Shown in pieces: positions 35,586 to 46,559 of a stretch of DNA of 64,000 nucleotides. Every line of letters begins with the position of its first letter. Positions within the stretch are counted from its first letter, which is position 1. The stretch comes from Streptomyces sp. NBC_00459 (lineage in GTDB: Bacteria > Actinomycetota > Actinomycetes > Streptomycetales > Streptomycetaceae): the NCBI RefSeq assembly GCF_036013955.1, contig NZ_CP107903.1, positions 1,178,001 through 1,242,000 of the forward strand. Direction: 5' to 3'. Under the pieces are notes generated by a model. It was given only the letters and a program-made list of their open reading frames with translations. It did not search any database and was not told the origin of the DNA. A program made the position numbers and the translations under genes.

Positions 35586-36269
35586 ATGGCAACCCCGTTG
35601 CCTTCCCCCGTTGAGCCCACATCGGTGCCGCCCCGGCGGCGCTTTGTCGTACGTCTGCTCGCGTGGACCGTCGTTCTCCTGATCCCGGCGGTCTTCCTCT
35701 TCTCCGGAAACGACGAGTCGTCCGACGACGTCCCCGCGCCGCGCGCCGCCGCGGCCCACGCCCCCGCCTCTTCGGCCGCGCCGAAGTCCTCGGCCACCCC
35801 GCGGGCCGGAAAGCAGTTGCCACGGGCCCGGCCGACGCGTCTGCTCATCCCGGCCATCGACGTGAGCGCCCCCTTCGTCGGCCTCGCCATCGGCGACTCG
35901 GGCCAGCTCGAACCCCCGCCCGCCGACGACGTGAACCTGGTCGGCTGGCAGGCGGACGGCGTGTCCCCGGGTGAGGCGGGCACCGCGATCATCGCCGGGC
36001 ACGTCGACACGGCGACCGCCCCCGCCGTCTTCGCGGGGCTCAGCGAGCTGAAGAAGGGGGATCGATTCTCCGTCAACCGGTCCGACAGACGCACGGCCGT
36101 CTTCGTGGTCGACAGTGTCGAGACGTTCGCGAAGGACGACTTCCCCGACGAGCGCGTGTACGCCGACACCCCACAGGCCCAGGTCCGGCTGATCACCTGC
36201 GCCGGTGACTACGACCACTCGGTGAAGGACTACACCGACAACCTGGTGGTCTTCGCCCACCTCGTCTGA
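35586..36269 (+). CDS. Class F sortase
   Basis: 227 aa from ATG at 35586. N-terminal membrane anchor (LLAWTVVLLIPAVFLF, about residues 24-39), an Ala/Pro linker, then the sortase barrel. Catalytic His H139 (IIAGHVDTA) and Cys C205 (LITCAGDYD) are present; LSELKKGDRF is the usual class F strand. The catalytic Arg is not obvious in the last strand (YTDNLVVFAHLV), though I may be misplacing it. It should anchor or transfer a surface protein; the adjacent secreted repeat protein is the natural candidate substrate. Confidence 0.9.
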   Translation: MATPLPSPVEPTSVPPRRRFVVRLLAWTVVLLIPAVFLFSGNDESSDDVPAPRAAAAHAPASSAAPKSSATPRAGKQLPRARPTRLLIPAIDVSAPFVGLAIGDSGQLEPPPADDVNLVGWQADGVSPGEAGTAIIAGHVDTATAPAVFAGLSELKKGDRFSVNRSDRRTAVFVVDSVETFAKDDFPDERVYADTPQAQVRLITCAGDYDHSVKDYTDNLVVFAHLV

Positions 36270-36345
36270 CCCCTCGGCGTCCGGCGAGGGCCCACCTGGG
36301 GGATCAGCGGTGGCGAGCCGGAACACCCGATCCTAGCTTCGGCAT

Positions 36346-37425
36346 ATGACCAGACGACAGATCATTCACCTCGTATGCACCGCGGCTGTCGTGGCGTCGG
36401 GGCTTGGTGCAGCCGCCCCGGCGGACCATCGCACCACGCATCAGGCGGTCCGAACCCACCGGGTCCAACCCGGCGAATCGATCCAGCAGGCGGTGAACGG
36501 CGCCCGGCCGGGGGACACCGTTGTCCTCTCCCCCGGCACCTACCACGAGAGCGTCCGCATCACGGTGTCGAACCTGACGCTGCGGGGTTCCCTGGCCGGG
36601 CGCGCCGTCATCGTGCCCGGCCCGGCCGCCGCCGACAGCACCTGTGCCTCCGCGGGCAACGGCATCTGTGTGACCGGCACCAAGAGCAGTCCCGTCAAAG
36701 GCGTCAACCTGCGGTCGCTGACGATCCGGGGCTTCGCAAAGAACGGCGTGTGGGCGTCGTGGACCGACCAACTGAAGGTCGAGCACGTGACCTCCGAGAA
36801 GAACGGGCAGTGGGGCATCGCCCAGGAGAGGTCCGTGCGTGGCGTGTTCACCCGCAACACCGCCGACCGCAACGGTGACGCCGGGCTCTTCGTCGCCAAC
36901 ACCGTCGACCGGGAGGACGGGGCCCAGGACTCCAAGGGCACCGTGATCAGTCACAACCGTCTGCTCGGCAACCGTATCGGCGTCACCGTGCGGCGGCTGC
37001 GGAACCTGACCGTCGAACGCAACGAGGCGACGGGCAACTGCGCCGCGGTGTTCGTCGTCGGCGACGAGGGCAAGCCGCGCGCCGGGGCCATGACCGTACG
37101 CCGCAACCACATCCACGCCAACAACAAGCTGTGCCCGAAGACCCCCCGGCTGCCCTTCCTGCAGGGCTCGGGCATCGTCCTCACCGGCAGCGAGAAGACG
37201 CTGGTGACGAAGAACAGGGTCGAGGACAACGTGGGCACCTCCCCGCTGTCCGGCGGCATCGTGCTGTTCAAGAGCTTCGTGGGCGCCCCCAACGAGAGCA
37301 ACGAGATCCGCGACAACGTGGTGCTGCGCAACAGCACGGCCGATCTCGCCGACCGGGACACCGGTAAGAGCAACACCTTCCGCGACAACACCTGCGGGGT
37401 CTCCGAACCCGCGGGCCTGTGCTGA
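36346..37425 (+). CDS. Secreted right-handed parallel beta-helix protein
   Basis: 359 aa. Signal peptide about residues 1-24. QPGESIQQAVNGARPGDTVV, then LSPGTYHESVRI is the standard opening of NosD/pectate-lyase-like beta-helices; repeated turns such as NLTLRGS, SLTIRGFAKNGVW, HNRLLGNRIGV and NRVEDN follow. Four or more cysteines suggest extracellular disulfides. May bind or cleave a polysaccharide; no clear catalytic residues visible. Confidence 0.88.
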   Translation: MTRRQIIHLVCTAAVVASGLGAAAPADHRTTHQAVRTHRVQPGESIQQAVNGARPGDTVVLSPGTYHESVRITVSNLTLRGSLAGRAVIVPGPAAADSTCASAGNGICVTGTKSSPVKGVNLRSLTIRGFAKNGVWASWTDQLKVEHVTSEKNGQWGIAQERSVRGVFTRNTADRNGDAGLFVANTVDREDGAQDSKGTVISHNRLLGNRIGVTVRRLRNLTVERNEATGNCAAVFVVGDEGKPRAGAMTVRRNHIHANNKLCPKTPRLPFLQGSGIVLTGSEKTLVTKNRVEDNVGTSPLSGGIVLFKSFVGAPNESNEIRDNVVLRNSTADLADRDTGKSNTFRDNTCGVSEPAGLC

Positions 37426-37487
37426 CCGACCGACGCACCACCCGCCCCACTCCCCCACACGGCACAACCACAGAGGCGAGGAAACAC

Positions 37488-38534
37488 ATGACGACCGTTG
37501 ACCCGGCTCCCCCCACCGCCCCGGCCCCGCCTGCTCCCATGCGGCTGCGGGAGCTCGTGTTCGGGGCGGCCTGCGCCGCCGCCGTACGCGCCGCCGCCCG
37601 GCTGGGCGTCGCGGACGCCCTCGACGACACCCCCACGACCGTGGATGACCTGGCGGCGGCGGTGAAGACCCAGCCCCACACCCTCAGGCGGCTGCTGCGC
37701 GCACTGTCCTGCCAGGGCATCTTCGCGGAGCGCCCCGACGGCACCTTCGTCCACACGGAGATGTCCCGGCTGCTGCGCGAGGACGACCCGCACAGCCTGC
37801 GGTACATCGCGCTGTGGTGCACCGAGCCCTGGACGTGGAACGTCTGGCCGCAGCTGGACGAAGCGGTGCGCTCCGGCCGCAACGTCTTCGAGGACATGTA
37901 CGACCGGGAGTTCTTCGCGTACCTCAACGAAGAGGCCCCCGAGTCGGCGTACGTCTTCAACCGGGCCATGACGACGTCCAGCGAGCAGTCCGCGCGGGAC
38001 GTCGCGAACCTGCTGGACCTGAGCGGGGTGTCCTCGGTCGCGGACATCGGCGGCGGACAGGGGCAGGTCGTGGCCAGCCTGCTGGAGAAGCACCCCGGCA
38101 TGCACGGCACACTGCTCGACCTGCCCGGGGTGGTGGAGAACGCCGATCCGCGGCTGCGCGACGGAGGTTCACTGGCCACGCGGGTGAACGTCGTGGCCGG
38201 GGACTGCCGGGAGGACATCCCCGTACAGGCGGATGTGTACATCATCAAGAACATCCTGGAGTGGGACGACGACAGCACCCGCAGGGCGCTGGCGAACGTC
38301 CGCAGGGCGGCGCGGCCGGGTGCTCGGGTCGTCGTGATCGAGAACCTCGTGGACGACACACCGTCGATGAAGTTCACGACGGCCATGGACCTGCTGCTCC
38401 TCCTCAATGTCGGCGGTGCGAAGCACACCCGGCAGAGCATGGTCGACCGGCTGACGGACGCGGGCCTGGTCATCGGCGAGATCCGCCCGGTCAACGCGTA
38501 TCTGCACGCCTTCGAGTGCACCGTCCCTGGCTGA
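37488..38534 (+). CDS. O-methyltransferase (plant-type/TcmO-like family)
   Basis: 348 aa from ATG at 37488. An N-terminal winged-helix dimerisation domain (AAVRAAARLGVADALDD, QPHTLRRLLRALSCQGIF) precedes the SAM fold with motif I VADIGGGQGQVVASLL, LLDLPGVVE and IIKNILEWDDDS. This family methylates phenolic hydroxyls of aromatic polyketides. It converges on the whiE-type cluster across a 24-bp terminator stem, so it may tailor the spore pigment though it is not in the pigment operon (inference). Confidence 0.88.
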   Translation: MTTVDPAPPTAPAPPAPMRLRELVFGAACAAAVRAAARLGVADALDDTPTTVDDLAAAVKTQPHTLRRLLRALSCQGIFAERPDGTFVHTEMSRLLREDDPHSLRYIALWCTEPWTWNVWPQLDEAVRSGRNVFEDMYDREFFAYLNEEAPESAYVFNRAMTTSSEQSARDVANLLDLSGVSSVADIGGGQGQVVASLLEKHPGMHGTLLDLPGVVENADPRLRDGGSLATRVNVVAGDCREDIPVQADVYIIKNILEWDDDSTRRALANVRRAARPGARVVVIENLVDDTPSMKFTTAMDLLLLLNVGGAKHTRQSMVDRLTDAGLVIGEIRPVNAYLHAFECTVPG

Positions 38535-38553
38535 CCCGCCCGGCCGACCGGAC

Positions 38554-38604
38554 GAAACCCCGAGGCCGGTACCGCGACTCTCGCGGTACCGGCCTCGGGG
38601 TTTC
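38554..38604. terminator. Bidirectional terminator with 24-bp stem
   Basis: Perfect inverted repeat: 38554-38577 pairs with 38581-38604 over a 3-nt loop (CTC). It begins GAAACCCCGAGGCC and ends GGTTTC. Separates the methyltransferase gene from the convergent whiE-type operon. Confidence 0.9.
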
Positions 38605-38620
38605 TGCGCGCGTTCCGTGC

Positions 38621-38950
38621 TCAGCCGGCGTTCCGCTCCCACTGGTAGAAGCAGCGCGCCATGGCGTCCTTGGGGCTGCGCCAGGTCTGCGGGTCGTACG
38701 CGGAGACGTACTCCGACAGCTTGTCGCTGATGCCCCGGAACTCGGGGTGGCCGGCCACCTTCGCGATGGCGGGCGCCGGGTCCTGGTCGGCCTCGATGAA
38801 GTGCAGGTACACGTCGCCGTACTGGAAGAGGCTGCGGCGGGTAACTCCGACGAGGTGCGGGAGTTCACCACTGTCGGAGGCGGCGAACAGGTCGGCGATC
38901 GCCGGCGCCGATTCGGGTGCCATACGGGCGACGATCAGGGCGTGGTGCAT
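38621..38950 (-). CDS. whiE-ORFVII: TcmI-family polyketide cyclase (whiE ORFVII type)
   Basis: 109 aa; MHHALIVARMAPESAPAIAD, then LFQYGDVYLHFIEAD and the closing DAMARCFYQWE are TcmI/WhiE-ORFVII hallmarks (ferredoxin-like dimer). Catalyses late ring closure of the polyketide. Last gene of the minus-strand cluster. Confidence 0.93.
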   Translation of the reverse strand: MHHALIVARMAPESAPAIADLFAASDSGELPHLVGVTRRSLFQYGDVYLHFIEADQDPAPAIAKVAGHPEFRGISDKLSEYVSAYDPQTWRSPKDAMARCFYQWERNAG

Positions 38951-38975
38951 CGGTTGTCCTTCCTGGGCCGGTGGC

Positions 38976-40994
<2,019 letters not shown>

Positions 40995-40998
<4 letters not shown>

Positions 40999-42263
40999 CG
41001 TGTCCTCCCGCCCGGCCCGGTCAGCAGTACGGCCGACTGGAAACCGCCGAATCCGCTGCCGACGGAGAGCACGTTCCTGAGCCTGCGCTCGCGCGCGGTG
41101 CGCGGTACGTAGTCCAGGTCGCACTCGGGGTCGGGTGTTTCGTAGTTCGCCGTCGGCGGCACGACCTGGTGCTTCAGTGCCAGGACGCACGCCACGATCT
41201 CGATCGCGCCGATCGCGCCGAGCGAATGGCCCACCATGGATTTGATGGAGCTCATGGGGGTGTCGTAGGCGTGTGCGCCCAGGGACCGCTTCACGGCGGC
41301 GGTCTCGTGCCGGTCGTTCTGTTTGGTGCCCGAGCCGTGCGCGTTGACGTAGTCGATCGTCGTGGGGTCGAGACGGGCCTGGTCGAGCGTGGAGTCGATC
41401 GCCCGGGCCATCTCCAGTCCCTCGCTGGTCAGACCGGTCATGTGGTAGGCGTTGCCGAACGTGGCGTAGCCGCCGACCTCGCAGTAGATGTGGGCGCCGC
41501 GTGCCCGGGCGTGCTCGTACTCCTCCAGGACGAGCACCGCCGCGCCCTCGCCCATGACGAAGCCGTTGCGGCGGGCGTCGAAGGGCTTGGAGGCGTGTTC
41601 GGGGTCGTCGTTGTTGTCCGACGTCGCCTTGATGGCGTCGAAGCACGCCATGGTGATCGGCGATATCGGCGAGTCCGCCGCCCCGGCGATGCAGATGTCG
41701 GCCCGGCCCTCCTCGATGGTGTGGAAGGCGTAGCCGACCGCGTCGATCCCGGAGGTGCAGCCGGTGGAGACGGTCTGCACCGGGCCCTGGGCGCCGAACT
41801 GTTCGGCTACGACCGAGGCCAGGGTGCTCGGTGAGAACGCCCGGTGCAGTTGCGGGTCGGCGCCGCGGTGGTCCACGTCCCACCGCCGGCCGCCCTCGCT
41901 CACCTTGACGTAGTCGTGTTCCAGGCGGGTGGTGCCCCCGACGGCGCTGCCCAGGGAGACCGCGACACGCCACGGGTCCTGCGTGCCGGTGTCGAGTCCG
42001 GAGTCGCCGACGGCTTCGGCGGCGGCGACCATGGCGAACTGGATGTAGCGGTCCGCGTGCTGGCTCAGCTCCGGGTCCAGGCCGTGCGCGAACGGGTCGA
42101 AGTCGCATTCGGCGGCGATGCGCGAACGCAGACCCGCCGGATCGAACAGCGTGATGCCCCTGGTCGCGGTACGGCCGCCGGCGAGGAGGTCCCAGAACGC
42201 CGTGACCCCGGTGCCGCCTGGAGCGACCACACCGATACCGGTGACAGCCACCCGCCGGGTCAC
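40995..42263 (-). CDS. whiE-ORFIII: Ketosynthase alpha (whiE ORFIII type)
   Basis: 422 aa. Active-site C169 in [14 protein letters not shown], with catalytic His in [14 protein letters not shown] and the second His in [15 protein letters not shown]. Condenses malonyl units on the ACP with the KS-beta partner. ATGA overlaps at both ends give tight coupling with the cupin and KS-beta genes. Confidence 0.96.
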
Positions 42264-42742
42264 CGTATGGCCCCACTTCGCTCGGACACCTGTCCGTGGT
42301 CCGGAGCGGGCCGGTCCGGCCCGCCGACGGCGAACTCCGTGCCGGGGACGACGGTTTCGGTCACCTCCGTGTCGACGTGCCCGAGGCTGGGGCGCGGGGC
42401 CAGCGGGCCCAGGTGGAAGACCATGCGGGCCTCCACGTCACCGACGTTGCGGAAGCGGTGGCGCACGTCGATGGGGATCAGGAGGCCCTGATCGGGCCTG
42501 AGGGCGTGCGTCTCGCCGTCCAGGTCCACTTCGAGGGCGCCTGATACGACGTACACGAACTCTTCGGAGTACGGGTGGTAGTGCTCGCCGATGCGCTCAC
42601 CGGGCTGGACGATCGCCAGGCCCATGAAACCGCTGGTGGAACCCACCGTGGCGGGGGTGAGCACGGCCCGCAGGTCGCCGCCGCGTCTACGGTTGGGTTC
42701 TGTCTCGCTCAGGTCCACGATGCATGGGTGGTGCTTGTTCAT
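42260..42742 (-). CDS. whiE-ORFII: Cupin-domain protein (whiE ORFII type)
   Basis: 160 aa from ATG at 42742 with GGAGG 9 nt upstream (a GTG at 42751 is possible). Cupin metal-binding motif: [17 protein letters not shown] with second motif [11 protein letters not shown]. In spore-pigment clusters this protein is thought to assist cyclisation or tailoring. Confidence 0.92.
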   Translation of the reverse strand: MNKHHPCIVDLSETEPNRRRGGDLRAVLTPATVGSTSGFMGLAIVQPGERIGEHYHPYSEEFVYVVSGALEVDLDGETHALRPDQGLLIPIDVRHRFRNVGDVEARMVFHLGPLAPRPSLGHVDTEVTETVVPGTEFAVGGPDRPAPDHGQVSERSGAIR

Positions 42743-42810
42743 GGTTGACACCTCCGGGTGGGGCAGGGACGTCGTCCGGGCGGGGCGGCGCGCAGAGCGC
42801 CGGTGGTCCG

Positions 42811-43935
42811 TCAGGAACGCGCCGCGCTGCGGTCGGTGACGGGCATCATGTCGGCGTGCGACAGGAGGCGGTTGAGGTTGCGGTCCGTCTCCAGGGAGCC
42901 CTCGACACCGATCGCGGCGCCGTCGAGGAGACCCTCCAGCTCCGCTGCCTTGCCTGGCCCCCTGAGGCCGAGGGAGGACATCGGGTCCGCGTCCAGTTCG
43001 CCGGTGATGTCGACGAGTCGGACAACGATGTCATCGCGCTGGAAGACGGTGCTGCCGTACACCGGGCTGCGCGGATCGTCCGCCGCGGCCTCGTCCTGGT
43101 GGGCGAGCAGCCGGGCCAGGTCCATACCGCGGCCCGGCTTCGCCGGGTAGTACAGCGCGTGCCGCCGCAGCCCGGCGGGTGCCTTGTCGCCGGAGACCAC
43201 GTGGTGGACGGCCGGGAGCGCGGCCCTGGTGAAGAAGACCCGCGCCGAGTCGGGGTCGCTGAGGTCCCGGTCCTGTTCCAGGTACGGGTTGATGGCCTCC
43301 TCGACCGCCCGCACCTCGGGCTGGCGGGCGACATGGCGCAGCGCGGCGAGGAGGTCGCCCTCGACCTCCACGGCCCGTACGACACGGTTGCCGTGCATGA
43401 AGAGGGAGGTGCGGCGCAGCCGTGTGGTGTCGTCGACCTGTGCCTCGGGCGAGGTGTAGCCGGCCAGGATCTCGGCGACCTTCGACTCGGAGCCGGGCTT
43501 GACGGTGAAGGTGAGGGCATGGCGTGCGACACCGTCGCCGACGCGAGCCGTCACCTGCATGGCCGCGGACGCCTGTTCCGGGGTGAGGGGCGCGTTGGGG
43601 GTCGTCTCGCGGAGGATGCTGTAGCGCATCGACCGGGTGTCCCGGACGCAGCTGTGCATCGGGCGGACGGTCTCGACGTGCTCCTCGCTGTTCACCCAGG
43701 CGAGGAAGGGCGGGGCGCTCTCCCACTCGCTGGTGATGAGCCACTGCGAGGGGTTCTCGATCGACTGGCAGAGCTGGTCACTGAGGTGACCGGGCACGGA
43801 GGCGACCTGGTTGCGCATGAGTTCGTACGCGTCCAGGAACTGCTGCTGGGCTCCTTCGTACAGGTCGAGCAGCAGGATCACCCGCAGCCTGGAGCCGTCG
43901 AATGCCGACTGCGATATGCGTCCCGAGATGGTCAT
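42811..43935 (-). CDS. whiE-ORFI: SchA/CurD-like spore-pigment protein (whiE ORFI type)
   Basis: 374 aa from ATG 43935 (GAGGAGAGG upstream). N-terminal ABM-like domain ([39 protein letters not shown]) followed by two SchA/CurD-like domains ([38 protein letters not shown]). It is the first gene of the pigment operon. Function unknown, but it is a constant member of whiE/sch/cur clusters. Confidence 0.9.
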   Translation of the reverse strand: MTISGRISQSAFDGSRLRVILLLDLYEGAQQQFLDAYELMRNQVASVPGHLSDQLCQSIENPSQWLITSEWESAPPFLAWVNSEEHVETVRPMHSCVRDTRSMRYSILRETTPNAPLTPEQASAAMQVTARVGDGVARHALTFTVKPGSESKVAEILAGYTSPEAQVDDTTRLRRTSLFMHGNRVVRAVEVEGDLLAALRHVARQPEVRAVEEAINPYLEQDRDLSDPDSARVFFTRAALPAVHHVVSGDKAPAGLRRHALYYPAKPGRGMDLARLLAHQDEAAADDPRSPVYGSTVFQRDDIVVRLVDITGELDADPMSSLGLRGPGKAAELEGLLDGAAIGVEGSLETDRNLNRLLSHADMMPVTDRSAARS

Positions 43936-44211
43936 CCGGCGCACCTCTCCTCTTCGTCGTTGAAGTTCGCCTTCGTGGTGGAAGTCCGTCGTGGAAGGCG
44001 GGGAGCGACCACCATGTCCGAAATGTCGGGGCCGCCATGAGCCGATCGTTGACGCGAGTCGCGATGTGCGCGACTCCCGCGGGGTCGGGCGAGTGAACCG
44101 TGCGCCATCCGGGTGTCCCCGGCGGGCGGAACGGTCCCCGGGGAGGCACTGTGCAGGGGCATCCCATCGCTGACCCGCGTCCCGGCAGGACCGGCTGACA
44201 CTGGAGGCTCA
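43936..44211. promoter_or_regulatory. Divergent promoter region of the spore-pigment cluster
   Basis: 276-nt gap between whiE-ORFI and ORFVIII homologues. In S. coelicolor the whiE promoters here are developmentally controlled, and the ORFVIII promoter depends on sigma-F. The gap contains a 19-bp imperfect tandem repeat (43952-43970 and 43971-43989, 15/19 matches), a possible regulator site. Confidence 0.6.
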
Positions 44212-45888
44212 ATGAACCGCGAGGAAGAGGCCGACGGAGTCGGCCACCACACACCCGTCCTGATCGTCGGCGGCTCCCTGGTGGGGCTGTCCACCTCTCT
44301 GTTCCTCGGACGTCTCGGGGTGCCGCACACACTCGTGGAGCGTCACTCGGGCACCTCGATCCACCCACGTGGGCGCGGGAACAACGTGCGCACCATGGAG
44401 TTGTTCCGGGTCGCCGGAGTGGAGCGGCGCATCGAGGAGGCGGCATCGGTGCTGGCGGACAACCACGGCATCCTGCAGACGCCGAGCCTGGTGGGCGACG
44501 TGGGCGAGTGGCTGTTCAAGGAGATCGACCCCGGCGGCGGGCTCGCCCGGTTCAGCCCCAGCGGGTGGTGTCTGTGCAGCCAGAACGACCTGGAACCGGT
44601 CCTGCTGGAGAACGCGCGGGCGCTCGGCGGGGATCTGCGGTTCTCGACCGAGCTGATGTCGTTCGACCAGGACCACGACGGGGTGACCGCGCGGGTCAAG
44701 AACCGGGAGACCGGTGAGCACACCACGATCCGGGCGGACTACCTCGTCGCGGCGGACGGTCCGCGCAGCCCCGTCCGCGAGCAGCTCGGCATCGGGCAGA
44801 ACGGTCCCGGCGACCTGTTCCACAACGTGAGCGTCACCTTCACCTCCCGCGGCCTCGCGGACGTGGTCGGCGACCGGCGCTTCATCGTCTGCTATCTGAC
44901 CAGCCCGGACGCCGACGGGGCCCTGCTGCCGGTCGACAACCGGGAGCGCTGGGTGTTCCACGCGCCGTGGCACCCCGAACAGGGCGAGACGATCGAGGAG
45001 TTCACCGACGAGCGGTGCCGGGAACACATCCGGCGGGCCGTCGGCGTACCGGATCTGGACGTGGAGATCACCGGCAGGGCCGCCTGGCACGCCGCCGAGC
45101 GGGTCGCCGAACGGTACGCGGACCGCCGGGTGTTCCTCGCCGGCGACTCGGCCCACGAGATGTCCCCGACCGGGGCGTTCGGCTCCAACACCGGCATCCA
45201 GGACGCCCACAACCTCGCCTGGAAGCTGGCCGCCGTGCTGGGCGGCTGGGCGGGTCCCGGTCTGCTGGGGTCGTACGACATGGAGCGCAGGCCGGTGGCG
45301 GAGGCGACCAGCGCCCGGGCCTCCGCGCGGTCGGTCGAGCACAGCCACCCCGGATACACACCCGCTCCGGGAGCAGGCGGCTCTGGAGGCCCCGGAGGCA
45401 GGAAGGGCGGAATCCTCAACGTGGCCCTCGGCTACCGCTATCCGCGGGGTGCGGTCCTGGGCGCCGATCCGGCGGTACCGGTCGTGCCCGAGGGCGTGCG
45501 GCTGACGGGTGAGCCCGGGAGCAGGGCTCCCCACCTGTGGCTGAACCGCGCCGGCACCCGGATCTCCACGCTCGACCTGTACGAGGGCTCGCTGGTGCTC
45601 CTCAGCTCGGCGGGCACGGTCGGCGGAGCCGGCGGATGGCACGACGCGGCGACCGAGGTCGCGCGACAGCTGTCGGTGCCGCTCGACTCGTACCGGATCG
45701 GCAGCGGGCCGGACGCCGAGCTGTCCCCGGCGAGCGACCTGGCGTGGGCGGAGGCCCACGGCGTCACCCCGGAGGGAGCGGTGCTGGTGCGCCCCGACGG
45801 GTTCGTCGCCTGGCGTTCAGAAGGACCGCAGGCGAACCCCGAGGAGGTACTGCGGGAGGCTCTCTCGGCACTGCTGGACCGGATCTGA
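44212..45888 (+). CDS. whiE-ORFVIII: FAD-dependent aromatic hydroxylase (whiE ORFVIII type)
   Basis: 558 aa from ATG 44212 with GGAGG upstream. p-Hydroxybenzoate-hydroxylase family: LIVGGSLVGLSTSLFLGRLG (GxGxxG-like FAD site), ADYLVAADGPRSPVR and FLAGDSAHEMSPTGAFGSNT. The C-terminal thioredoxin-like region (from about residue 410) is usual for tailoring hydroxylases of type II polyketides. Divergent from the other whiE genes. Confidence 0.94.
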   Translation: MNREEEADGVGHHTPVLIVGGSLVGLSTSLFLGRLGVPHTLVERHSGTSIHPRGRGNNVRTMELFRVAGVERRIEEAASVLADNHGILQTPSLVGDVGEWLFKEIDPGGGLARFSPSGWCLCSQNDLEPVLLENARALGGDLRFSTELMSFDQDHDGVTARVKNRETGEHTTIRADYLVAADGPRSPVREQLGIGQNGPGDLFHNVSVTFTSRGLADVVGDRRFIVCYLTSPDADGALLPVDNRERWVFHAPWHPEQGETIEEFTDERCREHIRRAVGVPDLDVEITGRAAWHAAERVAERYADRRVFLAGDSAHEMSPTGAFGSNTGIQDAHNLAWKLAAVLGGWAGPGLLGSYDMERRPVAEATSARASARSVEHSHPGYTPAPGAGGSGGPGGRKGGILNVALGYRYPRGAVLGADPAVPVVPEGVRLTGEPGSRAPHLWLNRAGTRISTLDLYEGSLVLLSSAGTVGGAGGWHDAATEVARQLSVPLDSYRIGSGPDAELSPASDLAWAEAHGVTPEGAVLVRPDGFVAWRSEGPQANPEEVLREALSALLDRI

Positions 45889-45901
45889 CCGATCGGTTCG
45901 C

Positions 45902-45938
45902 GTCCGTGCACGGAAACTTCACTTCCGTGCACGGAAAC
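45902..45938. promoter_or_regulatory. Two tandem palindromes, candidate operator
   Basis: TCCGTGCACGGAAAC occurs twice, starting at 45903 and 45924, exactly 21 bp apart (two helical turns). The core TTCCGTGCACGGAA of copy 2 is a perfect 14-bp palindrome; copy 1 differs at its first base. Located between the pigment oxygenase stop and the acetyltransferase start at 45979. Confidence 0.6.
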
Positions 45939-45978
45939 GAGTTCGCCAGACAGGTCGCCGCTCTGCTTGGCTCGCTCC

Positions 45979-46404
45979 ATGAGTGATCTGCACATCCGCC
46001 CGGCCACCCACGCGGACATCGATTCCGTGCTGCGGTTCTGGCGCGAGGCCGCCGAGGGAACCAGCATCAGCGACGACCGCGACGGCGTGGCCCGGCTCGT
46101 CGACCGGGACCCCGAGGCCCTGCTCCTCGCGGAGCGCGACGGGGTCCTGTCGGGCACCGTGATCGCCGGGTTCGACGGCTGGCGATGCCATCTCTACCGG
46201 CTCGCGGTGCATCCGGAGCGGCGGCGGCAGGGCATCGGTTCGGCGCTGCTGGCCGCCGCCGAGGAACGGTTCGTACGACTGGGCGGGCGGCGTGGGGACG
46301 CCATGGTGCTGGAGCGCAACAAGAGCGGACAGCATGCATGGCGTGCGGCCGGGTACGGGCCCGAGGAGCATTGGCGGCGTTGGGTGAAGCCTCTGACCGA
46401 CTGA
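45979..46404 (+). CDS. GNAT-family N-acetyltransferase
   Basis: 141 aa from ATG 45979 (MSDLHIRPATHADIDSVLRF); an in-frame TTG at 45967 is less likely. Acetyl-CoA motif LYRLAVHPERRRQGIGSALL, then AMVLERNKSGQHAWRAAGY. Substrate unknown. Preceded by the tandem palindromes described at 45902. Confidence 0.9.
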   Translation: MSDLHIRPATHADIDSVLRFWREAAEGTSISDDRDGVARLVDRDPEALLLAERDGVLSGTVIAGFDGWRCHLYRLAVHPERRRQGIGSALLAAAEERFVRLGGRRGDAMVLERNKSGQHAWRAAGYGPEEHWRRWVKPLTD

Positions 46405-46559
46405 GCCACTTTGCGCATCCTTTACTATTAGTGGACCAGTTACTTCTCCGAGGAAAGGTGTGAGCGTCCGCCCATGGGCGAGCCTCCCAGTAGCGACAGC
46501 ACCATTCGACGTCGAGCGGTCCCGCCGGCCCTGCCCGATCATGGGACGGAGGTGACCCG

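Noticed and set aside
36181..36269. Apparent loss of the sortase catalytic arginine
   Set aside because: I cannot place the last strand with certainty without an alignment, and I recall homologues with the same YTDNLVVFA ending.
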